This document shows positions 26,887 to 36,512 of a DNA stretch of 64,000 nt, piece after piece. The notes beneath the pieces are model-generated. The model saw only the letters and a list, made by a program, of their open reading frames with translations. It had not been told where the DNA came from and did not search any database. Each line of letters opens with the position of its first letter. Within the stretch, counting starts at the first letter, position 1. The translations under genes and the position numbers were made by a program. Source of the DNA: UBA10649 sp963842725 (GTDB lineage Bacteria > Actinomycetota > Actinomycetes > S36-B12); NCBI GenBank assembly GCA_963842725.1, contig CAWJHN010000004.1, positions 1,116,001 through 1,180,000 of the forward strand, given 5' to 3'.

Positions 26887-27843
26887 ATGGCCGGCAGGGG
26901 GGCGAGCGCGCTCATCGCGGGGGCGCGGGAGGGGCGCACCCGCGACATCGCCAGGCTGATCTCGCTGATCGAGGACGGCTCCGACCAGGTGCCCGGCCTT
27001 ATGGTCGAGCTCGCGGGCTCCGCCGGCGCTGCGCGGGTCGTCGGGATCACCGGCTCTCCCGGGGTGGGCAAGTCGACGACGACGTCCGCCCTGATCTCGA
27101 GGCTGCGCGCCCGCGGCCAGCGGGTGGGCGTCCTTGCCGTCGACCCGTCGTCGCCGTTCTCCGGCGGTGCCCTGCTCGGCGATCGCATCCGGATGCAGCA
27201 GCATGCGACGGACGACGGCGTCTTCATCCGGTCGATGGCCTCGCGGGGCCACCTCGGCGGCCTTGCGGCCACCACGCCGCAGGCCGTGCGGGTCTTCGAC
27301 GCGGCCGGTTTCGATGTCGTGCTGATCGAGACGGTGGGTGTGGGGCAGTCCGAGATCGAGGTCGCGGCGGCCGCCGACACGACCCTGGTCCTGCTCGCGC
27401 CGGGGATGGGCGACGGCATCCAGGCGGCCAAGGCGGGCATCCTCGAGATCGGCGACGTGTTCGTCGTCAACAAGGCCGACCGGGACGGCGCGGACTCCAC
27501 GGTCCGGGAGCTGCGCAACATGATCGCCCTGGGCAGCAGGACCGAGCGCGACTGGCAGCCGCCGGTCGTCAGGACGGTCGCGTCCACGGGCGACGGCATC
27601 GACCAGCTGGTGGAGGCCATCGACCGGCACGGCGAGTGGCTCACCGCCTCCGGTGAGCTCGACGCGCGGCGGCAGCGACGGGCCCGCGACGAGGTAGAGG
27701 CGCTGGTCGTGGCGATGCTGCGTCACCGGCTCTCGGCGGGGCAGGGGGCCGCCATCCTGGGTGCGGCGGCAGCCGACGTCGCGGCGGGCCGGATCGACGC
27801 CTACACCGCAGCCCGGGCGCAGGTCGCGCGCCTGACCGGCTAA
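26887..27843 (+). CDS. meaB: MeaB-like G-protein chaperone of acyl-CoA mutase
   Basis: 318 aa GTPase of the MeaB/MMAA/ArgK family, which gates cofactor loading and protects B12-dependent acyl-CoA mutases. P-loop GSPGVGKST (about residues 55-63), DPSSPFSGGALLGDRIRM, ETVGVGQSE (switch) and NKAD are all present. SD GCGGAGGG precedes the ATG. Its likely partner is the mutase at 9313. Its stop overlaps the convergent Rrf2 gene stop by 4 bases (CTAA). Confidence 0.95.
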   Translation: MAGRGASALIAGAREGRTRDIARLISLIEDGSDQVPGLMVELAGSAGAARVVGITGSPGVGKSTTTSALISRLRARGQRVGVLAVDPSSPFSGGALLGDRIRMQQHATDDGVFIRSMASRGHLGGLAATTPQAVRVFDAAGFDVVLIETVGVGQSEIEVAAAADTTLVLLAPGMGDGIQAAKAGILEIGDVFVVNKADRDGADSTVRELRNMIALGSRTERDWQPPVVRTVASTGDGIDQLVEAIDRHGEWLTASGELDARRQRRARDEVEALVVAMLRHRLSAGQGAAILGAAAADVAAGRIDAYTAARAQVARLTG

Positions 27844-28307
27844 CGTCGCTGCCAGGCGCCCGGCTCGGCGAGCAGGTCCGTCACCTCGGGCGTGAGCGTT
27901 CCCGCGGCGACGTCGGCGAGGCTGATCGTCTCCAGGACATGGCGCATGGAGGCGCGCACCGCGATCCACACCTCGCGCAGGTGCTCGGCGGCCCCGTGGT
28001 ACTCGAGGTCCTCCGGGCGCTGCCCCCGGACGGCGGCCAGGGGTCCGTCGAGGGCGCGGACGACGTCGGCGATGGAGACGTCCTTCGGGTTGCGATCCAG
28101 TCGGTAGCCGCCGTCCGCGCCGCGCTGGCTGGCGACGATGCCGGCCTGTCGGAGCTGGCGAAGGATGCCCTCGAGGAACTTCAACGGCACGTCCTGCGCC
28201 TTGGCGATGGACTCGCCCTTGACCAGCCGGGCCGGACTCGCCTCGTACGCGGCCGTCAGCTCGAGGAGGGCGCGCATCCCGTAGTCGGCCTTTGCGGACA
28301 CATGCAT
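27840..28307 (-). CDS. Rrf2-family transcription regulator lacking cysteines
   Basis: 155 aa winged-helix protein starting MHVSAKADYGMRALLELTA, the Rrf2 signature; the 39 in-frame codons upstream are not family-like. The helix-turn-helix and wing are at about 25-70 (SIAKAQDVPLKFLEGILRQL, QRGADGGYRL). It contains no cysteine, so it cannot carry the iron-sulfur cluster of IscR or NsrR and is closer in that respect to CymR, the sulfur regulator. Position at the end of a sulfonate-type ABC operon supports a sulfur role (inference). Confidence 0.85.
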   Translation of the reverse strand: MHVSAKADYGMRALLELTAAYEASPARLVKGESIAKAQDVPLKFLEGILRQLRQAGIVASQRGADGGYRLDRNPKDVSIADVVRALDGPLAAVRGQRPEDLEYHGAAEHLREVWIAVRASMRHVLETISLADVAAGTLTPEVTDLLAEPGAWQRR

Positions 28308-28380
28308 CCCGGCATTCTCGCGGGTGCCCCGTCGGCGCTGTCGGCCGACCCGCCGGGCGGACTGGTCCATCGCCCGCCTG

Positions 28381-29230
28381 CTAGGTGACGGCGAGTCCGC
28401 GGCGACGCCGCATCCGGCGCGCATACGAGGAGAACAGGCCGTCGACGAGCATGCCGAGGATGAGGATCACCAGCATCGTCGCGAGCAGCAGGGGTGCCTT
28501 CGAGAACTGGCGGGCGAACTCCAGGTTGGCGCCCAGTGACGGCTTCTCGGCGATGATGACCAGAAGCTCGCCGGCCATGAGCGAGCGCCAGGCGAAGGCC
28601 CAGCCCTGGGTCAGACCCGACACATAGGCCGGCATGGCGGCCGGCAGGGCGATGTTCCGGTAGAGGCTGACGGTTCCGGCTCCGAGGACCTGGCCCAGCC
28701 GCATGAACGACGGCGGGATGTGGTCGATTCCGGAGATGACGCCGTTCGCGATGCTCGGCGCCGCTCCGAGGACGACGACGAACAGGATCGCCTGCTCAGT
28801 GAGGCCGAACAGGAGGATGGCCAGCGGGAACCACGCGATGGAGGGCATTGTCTGCAGGCCGGTGATCAGGCTGCCCGACGGCCAGGCGGAGCGGGCGGAT
28901 GCGTGCCACCACGACGCCGATCGCGGTGCCGATCACGAGTGCGAGCGCGAAGCCGACGACGGCTCGCAGGAGGGTCGTCTGGAGCGCGGACCAGAACCGC
29001 TCGGTCCCGATCATCGCCCAGAGCGTCTGCAGGGTCTCGGCGGGGGAGGGCAGTACGTACGTGGGGCGCCAGCCCGACCACACCACGACCTGCCAGACGC
29101 CGAGCACCAGGGCGATGGCCAGGGCCTTGGGCCAGATCCATCCCCACGCCTTGAGGATCAGGCCGGCGCCGGTTGCGGGTTCCGCGGACCGGTCGACGAC
29201 GGGGGTGAGGACGCTGCCGTCAGCCGACAT
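28381..29230 (-). CDS. Sulfonate/taurine-type ABC transporter permease, frameshifted
   Basis: SsuC/TauC-like permease split by one extra base in a G-run (CCC on the plus strand at 28874-28876). The upstream frame has PTYVLPSPAETLQTLWAMIG; the downstream frame has QTMPSIAWFPLAILLFGLTE and the EAA-like region GQVLGAGTVSLYRNIALPAA with WAFAWRSLMAGELL. Removing a G joins them as RLAVGSLITGLQ and gives 282 aa, a normal length. It partners the ATPase (29220) and binding protein (30011). Its start overlaps the ATPase stop by 11 bases. Confidence 0.85.
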
Positions 29231-30014
29231 GGGTGTGCCCCTGCTCCTTGAGACGCGACGTGAGATTGGCGGCCCGGGTGGCGACCTCGGGGGAGTCCAT
29301 GACCCGCGGGTGGGGCAGGGGGATGGTCTCCTCGTACACGATGCGGCCGGGCAGGCTGCCCATCAGGACGACACGGTCGCCCAGGCGGATGGCCTCGCGC
29401 ATGTTGTGGGTCACGAAGACGACCGTCAGGCCCTGCGCGCGGGACACCGACTCGATCTCGTCGTGAAGGTGATCGCGGGTCATGGCGTCGAGGGCACCCA
29501 GCGGCTCGTCCATCAGGACGACGCGGGCATCCTGCGCCAGGCAGCGCGCGAGCGCGACCCGCTGGCGCATCCCGCCGGACAGCTCGTGCGGCCGCTTGTC
29601 GCCCCAGCCGTCCAGGCGCACGGTGTCGAGCAGCTCGCTGCCCCGGTCCCGTCGTTCCCGCTTGGGCACCTTGCTCAGCTTGAGGGCGAGTTCGACGTTC
29701 TGCCGGGCGGTCAGCCACGGCAGGAGGGTGGCCTCCTGGAACATGAAGGCGACCCGGCCCCGCACGTCGATCGTGCCGGCGGACGGCTCGTCGAGTCCCG
29801 CGATGAGGTTCAGCAGCGTGCTCTTGCCGCAGCCGGACGCCCCCACGATCGTGACGAACTCGCCGGCCGCCACGTCGAGGCTCACGTCGCTGACTGCGTA
29901 CGTCGCGTCGGTACCGTGGCCGAACACCTTGCTCACGTGCGAGATGCTCAGGATCGGTGCGGCTCCTGCCCCCAGCTCGGCTGCCCGTGGCTCGGCCAGT
30001 GCACTGCTCCTCAT
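29220..30014 (-). CDS. Sulfonate/taurine-type ABC transporter ATPase
   Basis: 264 aa ATPase of the SsuB/TauB group. Walker A GASGCGKST, signature LSGGMRQRVALARCL, Walker B VLMDEPLGALD and H-loop FVTHNMREA. The FMFQEATLLPWLTARQNVEL segment is characteristic of sulfonate/nitrate/taurine importers. The ATG overlaps the binding-protein stop (ATGA). Frame-compatible upstream codons overlap the previous gene and were not used. Confidence 0.93.
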   Translation of the reverse strand: MRSSALAEPRAAELGAGAAPILSISHVSKVFGHGTDATYAVSDVSLDVAAGEFVTIVGASGCGKSTLLNLIAGLDEPSAGTIDVRGRVAFMFQEATLLPWLTARQNVELALKLSKVPKRERRDRGSELLDTVRLDGWGDKRPHELSGGMRQRVALARCLAQDARVVLMDEPLGALDAMTRDHLHDEIESVSRAQGLTVVFVTHNMREAIRLGDRVVLMGSLPGRIVYEETIPLPHPRVMDSPEVATRAANLTSRLKEQGHTHVG

Positions 30015-31099
30015 GATGCCGACACCTCGACCTGGCCCGCGGCCCGGAGCGCCGCGTTGACGGCGGTCACGTCGTAGAGGCTGCCCGGCAGGCCGCCGGC
30101 CGCGTCGATCTCGGCCTGGTCGAGGAGTCCGACGGAGATGGCGTGGTTCGCCGACTCGACGAGCGTCGCGGGCAGTGGGTCGGCGGTGAAGGTGACCTGC
30201 TCCCACGCGGCGTCCAGGACCGCCGGATCGATCGCGGAGCCGGTGAGGCTCTCGATGGAGGCCGTCACGGCCGCCTTGGCAGCCTCGGGATCACCGGCGA
30301 TGGCGTCGAGTGCCGCGACGTGGCCGGCCAGGAACGCCTGCACCACGTCGGGATGCTGGGCGAGGAACTCGGCGCGGACGATCACGTTAGTCGTGACGAA
30401 CCTGCCCTCGGGCCACAGCGTCTTCTCATCGATCAGGACCCGGGCTCCGGCCTTGACGTACTCGCTGACCCACGGCTCGGGCACCCAGGCGCCATCGATC
30501 GTGCCGGCCGCATACGCCGCGAGTCCCTCCGCGTTGGACTGCGGCTTGATCGACACGTCGCCGCCGCCCTCGGTGTTCGACGACAGGCCCTGCTCCTGCA
30601 GCCAGTAGCGAAGGGCGACGTCCTGCGTGTTGCCCAGCTGCGGGGTGGCGATCGTCCGTCCCGTCAGGCCGGACGGATCGGTGATGTCCGGCCGCACGAC
30701 CAGCGCCGCGCCTCCGGACGCCGCCCCGGCGATGACCTTCACCGCCTCGCCCTTGGACTGGGCGTAGGCGTTGATGGTGGGGTTGGGTCCGATGTAGGTG
30801 ATGTCGAGCGATCCGGCGAACAGTGCGGTGATGGCGTCCGGACCTGCGTTGAAGACGGTGGGGGTGACCGTCACGCCGACCTCCTTCAGCGCGGACGCGA
30901 ACAGGCCGTCCTGCATGCCGACGAGGGCGGGGGCGTGGGTGAAGTTCGGGAAGTAGCCCAGTCTGAGGGTGGTGACCTGCTCTGCACTGCCTGCCTCGGA
31001 ACCGCTGCCGCTGGCGGCGGCCCCGCTGCAGGCGGTCAGCACGAGGGCGGCGACCGTCAGGGTGGCCAGGGCTGCCACGGCGGGGTGTCGGCTTCTCAT
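30011..31099 (-). CDS. Sulfonate-type ABC transporter substrate-binding lipoprotein
   Basis: 362 aa. Signal peptide with lipobox LTACS (Cys about residue 24), Ser/Gly-rich linker, then a periplasmic-binding fold of the SsuA/NMT1 type: LRLGYFPNFTHAPALVGMQ, FNAGPDAITALFAGSLDI, and later IDGAWVPEPWVSEY. The ligand is probably an aliphatic sulfonate or related sulfur compound, but nitrate or thiamine-precursor binding cannot be excluded. First gene of the operon with ATPase, permease and Rrf2 regulator. Confidence 0.9.
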   Translation of the reverse strand: MRSRHPAVAALATLTVAALVLTACSGAAASGSGSEAGSAEQVTTLRLGYFPNFTHAPALVGMQDGLFASALKEVGVTVTPTVFNAGPDAITALFAGSLDITYIGPNPTINAYAQSKGEAVKVIAGAASGGAALVVRPDITDPSGLTGRTIATPQLGNTQDVALRYWLQEQGLSSNTEGGGDVSIKPQSNAEGLAAYAAGTIDGAWVPEPWVSEYVKAGARVLIDEKTLWPEGRFVTTNVIVRAEFLAQHPDVVQAFLAGHVAALDAIAGDPEAAKAAVTASIESLTGSAIDPAVLDAAWEQVTFTADPLPATLVESANHAISVGLLDQAEIDAAGGLPGSLYDVTAVNAALRAAGQVEVSAS

Positions 31100-31146
31100 C
31101 GGGTCTCCATCCGGGATTTCCTGCTTTGCCTATTAGATTCATCGAC

Positions 31147-31176
31147 AAAGTAGACTATGCGCGCCCGATTGGTCAA
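31147..31176 (-). promoter_or_regulatory. Promoter of the sulfonate-type ABC operon (-35 TTGACC, -10 TACTTT)
   Basis: On the minus strand TTGACC (31176-31171), an 18-base spacer and TACTTT (31152-31147) lie about 47 bases before the ATG at 31099. On the plus strand TAGACT (31151-31156) could be the -10 of the divergent thioredoxin gene, so the two -10 boxes overlap back to back. This is the most AT-rich stretch nearby and a likely place for Rrf2 binding (inference). Confidence 0.55.
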
Positions 31177-31205
31177 ACCCGACACGCCGGTAGGAAAATG
31201 CACCC

Positions 31206-32126
31206 GTGACCTCAACTCCGTTCTCCGCGCGGGGCGCCATCGATCTCGGCGCCCTGGCCACCGCCCGCCAGACCCAGCAGCGTGCCGCCGAAGCGATGGC
31301 GGCCGCGCCGCCCGGGATCGTGATCGACGTGACGACCGAGACCTTCCAGGCCGAGGTCATCGACCGGTCCATGACGGTCCCCGTCGTGCTCGACCTGTGG
31401 GCCGAGTGGTGCGGCCCGTGCAAGCAGCTCTCGCCGGTCCTGGAGAAGCTGGCCGCGGACGACGGGGGGCGCTGGGTCCTGGCGAAGGTCGACGTCGACG
31501 CTGAGCAGCAGATCGCGGCGGCGTTCCAGGTCCAGTCGATCCCGTCCGTCTTCGCCGTCATCAAGGGCCAGCCCGTTCCGCTCTTCCAAGGGGCCTACCC
31601 CGAGCCGCAGATCCGGCAGATCCTCGACGAACTGCTCAAGGTGGCGGCCGAGCAGGGCGTCAGCGGGCGCGTCGGCGAGGCGGTGCCGGAGGCGGCCCAG
31701 GCCGAGGCGCCCGTCGAGGACGCGATCGCGGCCGACCCTCGCTTCGAGGCGGCCTTCGACGCGATCGAGGCGGGCGACTGGGCGGGTGCCGAGGCCGCCT
31801 ACCGGGCGGTGCTGTCGACGGACCCGGCCGATCCGGATGCGCTGGCCGGCCTGGCGATGGTGGGCCTGTACGGCCGCACCGAAGGCGCGGTCGATCCCGG
31901 GACCGGGGACGCACCGGACCCGGCCACCGGGCTCCTGGCGGCCGACTTCGCCGCCCTCCGCAACGACTGGCCGACCGCCTTCGACGTCGCCATCGGCGTC
32001 GTGCGCCGCACGTCGGGCGACGAGCGTGATGCTGCCCGGGCGCGGGTGCTGGACTACTTCGTGCTGGCCGGCGACGACCCGTCGGTGCCCAGGGCCCGCT
32101 CGGCGCTCGCCAGCGCCCTGTTCTAG
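31206..32126 (+). CDS. Thioredoxin-domain protein with TPR-like C-terminus (YbbN/CnoX type)
   Basis: 306 aa, GTG start. After about 35 linker residues comes a thioredoxin domain with active site WCGPCK (residues 68-73) and the cis-Pro region QSIPSVFAV. The C-terminal half has helical repeats (AAFDAIEAGDWAGAEAAYRA, DALAGLAMVGLYGR) typical of YbbN-like co-chaperones. Unlike E. coli YbbN it keeps both cysteines, so redox activity is likely. It sits alone between divergent and convergent neighbours. Confidence 0.9.
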   Translation: MTSTPFSARGAIDLGALATARQTQQRAAEAMAAAPPGIVIDVTTETFQAEVIDRSMTVPVVLDLWAEWCGPCKQLSPVLEKLAADDGGRWVLAKVDVDAEQQIAAAFQVQSIPSVFAVIKGQPVPLFQGAYPEPQIRQILDELLKVAAEQGVSGRVGEAVPEAAQAEAPVEDAIAADPRFEAAFDAIEAGDWAGAEAAYRAVLSTDPADPDALAGLAMVGLYGRTEGAVDPGTGDAPDPATGLLAADFAALRNDWPTAFDVAIGVVRRTSGDERDAARARVLDYFVLAGDDPSVPRARSALASALF

Positions 32127-32163
32127 GTCCCGTCGCTCGGGGGAAGTCCCTGCGCCGCCCGGG

Positions 32164-34354
32164 TCAGCCCTCGAACCGGAAGTAGCTCGCCGACAGGGGC
32201 GGCAGCACGATCTGCGCCGACGCAGGTCGGCCGTGCCACGGCGTCGACTCGGCCTCGATGGCCCCGAAGTTGCCCAGGCCCGATCCGCCGTAGCCGACCG
32301 CATCGGTGTTCAGCAGCTCGCTCCACGTGCCGGCGAAGGGCAGTCCGAGGCGATAGCCCTCGCGGGGCACGGGGGACATGTTGACGATGACCGCTACGCA
32401 GCCGCCCTCGTCGTCCCAGCGAAGCCAGCTGAAGGCGTTCGATCCGGAGTCGTTGGCGTCGATCCACTCGAAGCCGCCCGGCTCGTCGTCGCGCTGCCAC
32501 AGGGCCGGCGTCCTGATGTAGAGCTCGTTGAGGTCCGTGACGGTCTGCAGGATGCCGGCGTGCTCCGGGAACTGGAGCAGCCACCAGTCCAGGCCCTTCT
32601 CGCTCGACCACTCCGCGGACTGGGCGAACTCCGAGCCCATGAACAGCAGCTTCTTGCCGGGGTGCGCCCACATGTAGGCGAGGTAGGCCCGCAGGTTCGC
32701 GAGCTCCTGCCACCGGTCACCGGGCATGCGACCGACCAGAGAGCCCTTGCCATGCACGACCTCGTCGTGCGAGATCGGCAGGACGAAGTGCTCGCTGTAG
32801 GCGTACACCATCGAGAAGGTCATCTCGTTGTGGTGGTACTGACGGTGGATCGGCTCGTGCGAGACGTACTCGAGCGTGTCGTGCATCCAGCCCATGTTCC
32901 ACTTGAAGCCGAAGCCGAGTCCGCCGAGGAAGGTCGGCCGCGTGACGCCCGGCCACGCGGTGGACTCCTCCGCGATCATCGTGACCCCGGGGACCCTCTT
33001 GTAGACCGTGGCGTTCATCTCCTGGAGGAAGGCCACCGCCTCGAGGTTCTCGCGGCCGCCGTACTGGTTGGGGTACCACTCGCCCTCCTTGCGCGAGTAG
33101 TCCAGGTACAGCATCGACGCGACGGCGTCGACCCTAAGGCCGTCGACGTGGTACTCCTCGAGCCAGTAGAGCGCATTGGCCACCAGGAAGTTGCGGACCT
33201 CGGTGCGGCCGAAGTCGAAGACGTAGGTGCCCCAGTCCGGCTGCTCGCCCCGACGGGGATCCGCATGCTCGTACAGGGGTGTCCCGTCGAAGCGGGCAAG
33301 GGCCCAATCGTCCTTGGGGAAGTGGGCGGGCACCCAGTCGACGAGGACGCCGATGCCGGCCTCGTGCAGGGTGTCGATCAGGTACCGGAGGTCATCCGGC
33401 GTGCCGAACCTCGAGGTCGGCGCGAAGTAGGACGTGACCTGGTAGCCCCAGGACGGACCGTAGGGGTGCTCGGCGACAGGCAGGAACTCGACATGCGTGA
33501 AGCCGGCGTCGCGCACGTACTCGGTCAGCTCGGTCGGCGAGCTGGCGGTAGTCCAGGCCCGAGCGCCACGAGCCGAGGTGCACCTCGTAGATGGACATCG
33601 GCCGCTTGTGCTGATGCGTCACCTGGCGGGTCTGCAGCCACGCCTGGTCGTTCCACTCATACGCGGCGGTGTACACGACCGAGCCGGTGGCGGGCGGGAC
33701 CTCCGTGGCGAAGGCGAACGGGTCCGCCTTCTCGCGCCATACGCCGTCGCGCCCCAGGATGTGGAACTTGTAGATCGCCCCGTCGCCGATGTTCGGGATG
33801 TAGAGCTCCCAGATGCCGGTCGAGCCCAGCGACCGCATCGGGTGGGCGGTGCCGTCCCAGTAGTTGAAGTCGCCCGCGACCCGGACGCCCTGCGCATTGG
33901 GCGCCCACACGGCGAATGAGACGCCGCTGACCGTACCCATGGATGTCTGGTAGGAGCGGACGTGCGCGCCGAGGACCTGCCAGAGCTGCTCGTGGCGCCC
34001 TTCGCCGATGAGGTGCAGATCGATGTCACCGAGGGTCGGCAGGAACCGGTAGGGGTCGTCGCCCGGCACGACGTGGCCGCCGTACTCGATGTCGATGGAG
34101 TAGTCGGGGACCACCGCCGCCGGAATGGCCGCGACCCATACGCCGCGATGCTCGTGTGCGAGCGGGAACCTGCCTTCCGGCGTGACGGCCGTGACGGACT
34201 CGGCGCCGGGTCGAAGGACCCGGATGGTGACGACCGGACCGGCCAGGTGCGGACCCAGGATCGAATGCGGATCGTGGTGCCAGCCGTCGACGAGGCGGTC
34301 GAGGTCGAGGACCGAGACCTCGCTTGGTGCCGGGCTGGGCGTTGGGTCCGACAT
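32164..34354 (-). CDS. glgB: 1,4-alpha-glucan branching enzyme, frameshifted
   Basis: GlgB split by one extra base near 33532. The N-terminal frame (from ATG 34354 with GGAGAAG upstream) contains HHDPHSILGPHLAG, the carbohydrate-binding module and YEVHLGSWR; the second frame resumes at YVRDAGFTHVEFLPVAEHPY. Removing one C makes LADELTEYVRDAG and a 729 aa protein of normal length. The GH13 motifs are present: DWVPAHFPKD, GLRVDAVASMLYLDYSR (nucleophile Asp), EESTAWPGVTRP (Glu) and LPISHDEVVHGK. It adds alpha-1,6 branches to glycogen. Only 62 bases separate it from glgE upstream. Confidence 0.9.
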
Positions 34355-34416
34355 GGCTTCTCCGGTGATGGTCGTGGTGCGCGGTTCGGTGGGCGGAACG
34401 GGCCGTGCAGGTGCGC

Positions 34417-36465
34417 TCAGAGTCGGCGGATGTGGACGACGTGGGCCACGTGCTCCCACGGGCGCAGGCGCACGTAGGTGCTCTGCGCCCACGTCCAGGT
34501 CATGTCGGCGATCAGGTCGTGGGCGACGAAGCGGTCGCCCGGATCGAGTCCGAGGGCCGCGAGGTCCCACCAGATGCTGGACTCGACCTCGTGGTGAGGA
34601 TCGAGGGTGCACACGACCAGGACGATGTCGTCCAGGTCCTGCTTGGAGTAGGCGATGACGTCGCTGTTGTCGCTCCCGTGGAAGCGGAGCGAGCGCAGGT
34701 CCTGCAGCGCCGGGTGCTGGTGCCGGGCGCGGTTCAGCTGGGTCAGGTACGGGGCGAGCGTGCGTCCCTGCTTGCGGGCCAGCTCCCAGTCACGCGGCCG
34801 GTACTGGAACTTCTCGGAGTCGAGATACTCCTCCGCCCCGGGCCGGATGGCGACGTGCTCGTACAGCTCGAACCCGCTGTACACCCCGTAGGTGGGCGAG
34901 AGGGTCGCGGCCAGCGTCGCCCGGATCGCGAACCCGGCGGGTCCGGAGTGCTGCAGGTACTCGGGGTTGATGTCCGGGGTGTTCACGAAGAAGTTGGGTC
35001 GCATGTAGGACGAGGCCGGGCCGGCGAGCTCGGTGGCGTACTCCTCGAGCTCGGCCCGGGTGTTGCGCCAGGTGAAGTACGTGTAGCTCTGCTGGAATCC
35101 GACCTGGGCCAGCGCGGCCATCATCGGTGGTCGGGTGAAGGCCTCGGCAAGGAAGATCACGTCGGGATCGGTGGCGTAGATGCTGCTCAGGAGCCGGTCC
35201 CACACCCACAGCGGCTTGGTGTGCGGGTTGTCGACGCGGAAGATCCGCACGCCGTGAGCCATCCAGTGCCGCACGACGCGCTCGACCTCGGCGTACAGGC
35301 CCTCGGGGTCGTTGTCGAAGTTCAGCGGGTAGATGTCCTGGTACTTCTTCGGCGGATTCTCGGCGTAGGCGATCGTGCCGTCTGCGCGGGTCGTGAACCA
35401 CTCTGGGTGCGCCGCCACCCAGGGGTGGTCCGGCGCCGCCTGGAGAGCGAGGTCGAGCGCGATCTCCATGCCGAGCTCGACCGTGCGGGCGACGAAGGCA
35501 TCGAAGTCCGCGATCGTGCCGAGATCGGGATGTACCGCGTCGTGGCCGCCCTCTGCTGAGCCGATGGCCCACGGCGAGCCCGGATCGTCGGGGCCAGGAG
35601 TCAGGGTGTTGTTGGGTCCCTTGCGGTTGACCCGGCCGATCGGGTGGATCGGCGGCAGGTAGACGACGTCGAAGCCCATGTCCGAGACCGCGTCGAGGCG
35701 GCTCAGCGCAGTGGCGAAGGTGCCCGAGCGCGGCGGATCCATGGTCGCGCCCTCGCTGCGCGGGAAGAACTCGTACCAGGAGCCGACCAGCGCCCGGCGG
35801 CGCTGGACGCGCAGCGGCCAGGGTCCGGAGCTGGTGACGCCCTCGCGGATCGGGTGCGCCTCCATGATGCCCGCCACCCGGGGATCGGTGCCCGCCGCGA
35901 GGCGCACCGGTGTGGGCAGGGTGGTGGTCAGCAGGGTCCGGGCGGCGGTCAGGAGGGCCTCGCGATCGTCCATTTCCTCGTCGGGCAGCAGTCCCACCGC
36001 CTGCTCGAGCAGGAGGGCGCCCTCGGTCATCTCCAGCTCGACGTCGACTCCGGCCGGGATCTTGATCGTGGCCCGGTGCACCCAGGTGTCCCACGGGCTG
36101 CCCCAGGACTCGAGCGTGAAGGACCAGTCGCCGACGTTGTCGGGCCGCACTCGGCCGATCCACGTGTCGAGTCCGGTCGGCTCCGGCGTCATCCGGACGG
36201 TCTCGTGCCGGGTCCCGTCCGGGCGGATGAGGTGGACGGTGAGGCCCAGGCTGTCGTGGCCCTCACGGAAGGCGGTCGCGCGGATGGGCACCGCCTCGTC
36301 GACGGCCGCGGTGGCCGGTCGGCGGCCGCCGACGCTCACGGGGGAGACCGAGGTGATGGGGAAGCGCCCGATGACCTCCGGCGGCGGCGTCAGCATCAGG
36401 GGCTGCCAGGGCGTGGGGCGGTCGAGCGTGCGCGCAGGGCTCCTGCGCGGTCCCGTGCTGGCCAT
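34417..36465 (-). CDS. glgE: Alpha-1,4-glucan:maltose-1-phosphate maltosyltransferase
   Basis: 682 aa GH13 enzyme that transfers maltose from maltose-1-phosphate to the growing glucan. Characteristic GlgE blocks: GSWYEFFPRSEGA, VYLPPIHPIGRVNRKGPNN, the nucleophile in IFRVDNPHTKP (Asp about residue 412), the acid/base in IFLAEAFTRPPMM, and SYTYFTWRNT. ATG set by TACGCT 7 bases upstream (leaderless). glgB follows directly; the usual neighbour treS is absent from the window, so the maltose-1-phosphate source is not visible here. Confidence 0.95.
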   Translation of the reverse strand: MASTGPRRSPARTLDRPTPWQPLMLTPPPEVIGRFPITSVSPVSVGGRRPATAAVDEAVPIRATAFREGHDSLGLTVHLIRPDGTRHETVRMTPEPTGLDTWIGRVRPDNVGDWSFTLESWGSPWDTWVHRATIKIPAGVDVELEMTEGALLLEQAVGLLPDEEMDDREALLTAARTLLTTTLPTPVRLAAGTDPRVAGIMEAHPIREGVTSSGPWPLRVQRRRALVGSWYEFFPRSEGATMDPPRSGTFATALSRLDAVSDMGFDVVYLPPIHPIGRVNRKGPNNTLTPGPDDPGSPWAIGSAEGGHDAVHPDLGTIADFDAFVARTVELGMEIALDLALQAAPDHPWVAAHPEWFTTRADGTIAYAENPPKKYQDIYPLNFDNDPEGLYAEVERVVRHWMAHGVRIFRVDNPHTKPLWVWDRLLSSIYATDPDVIFLAEAFTRPPMMAALAQVGFQQSYTYFTWRNTRAELEEYATELAGPASSYMRPNFFVNTPDINPEYLQHSGPAGFAIRATLAATLSPTYGVYSGFELYEHVAIRPGAEEYLDSEKFQYRPRDWELARKQGRTLAPYLTQLNRARHQHPALQDLRSLRFHGSDNSDVIAYSKQDLDDIVLVVCTLDPHHEVESSIWWDLAALGLDPGDRFVAHDLIADMTWTWAQSTYVRLRPWEHVAHVVHIRRL

Positions 36466-36472
36466 GGGCCGA

Positions 36473-36478
36473 AGCGTA
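36473..36478 (-). promoter_or_regulatory. -10 box TACGCT of glgE (leaderless)
   Basis: TACGCT on the minus strand ends 7 bases before the ATG at 36465. No ribosome site is visible. Confidence 0.65.
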
Positions 36479-36512
36479 TCGTTGGGGGATCGTCGGCTGC
36501 TCGCATTCGGGA

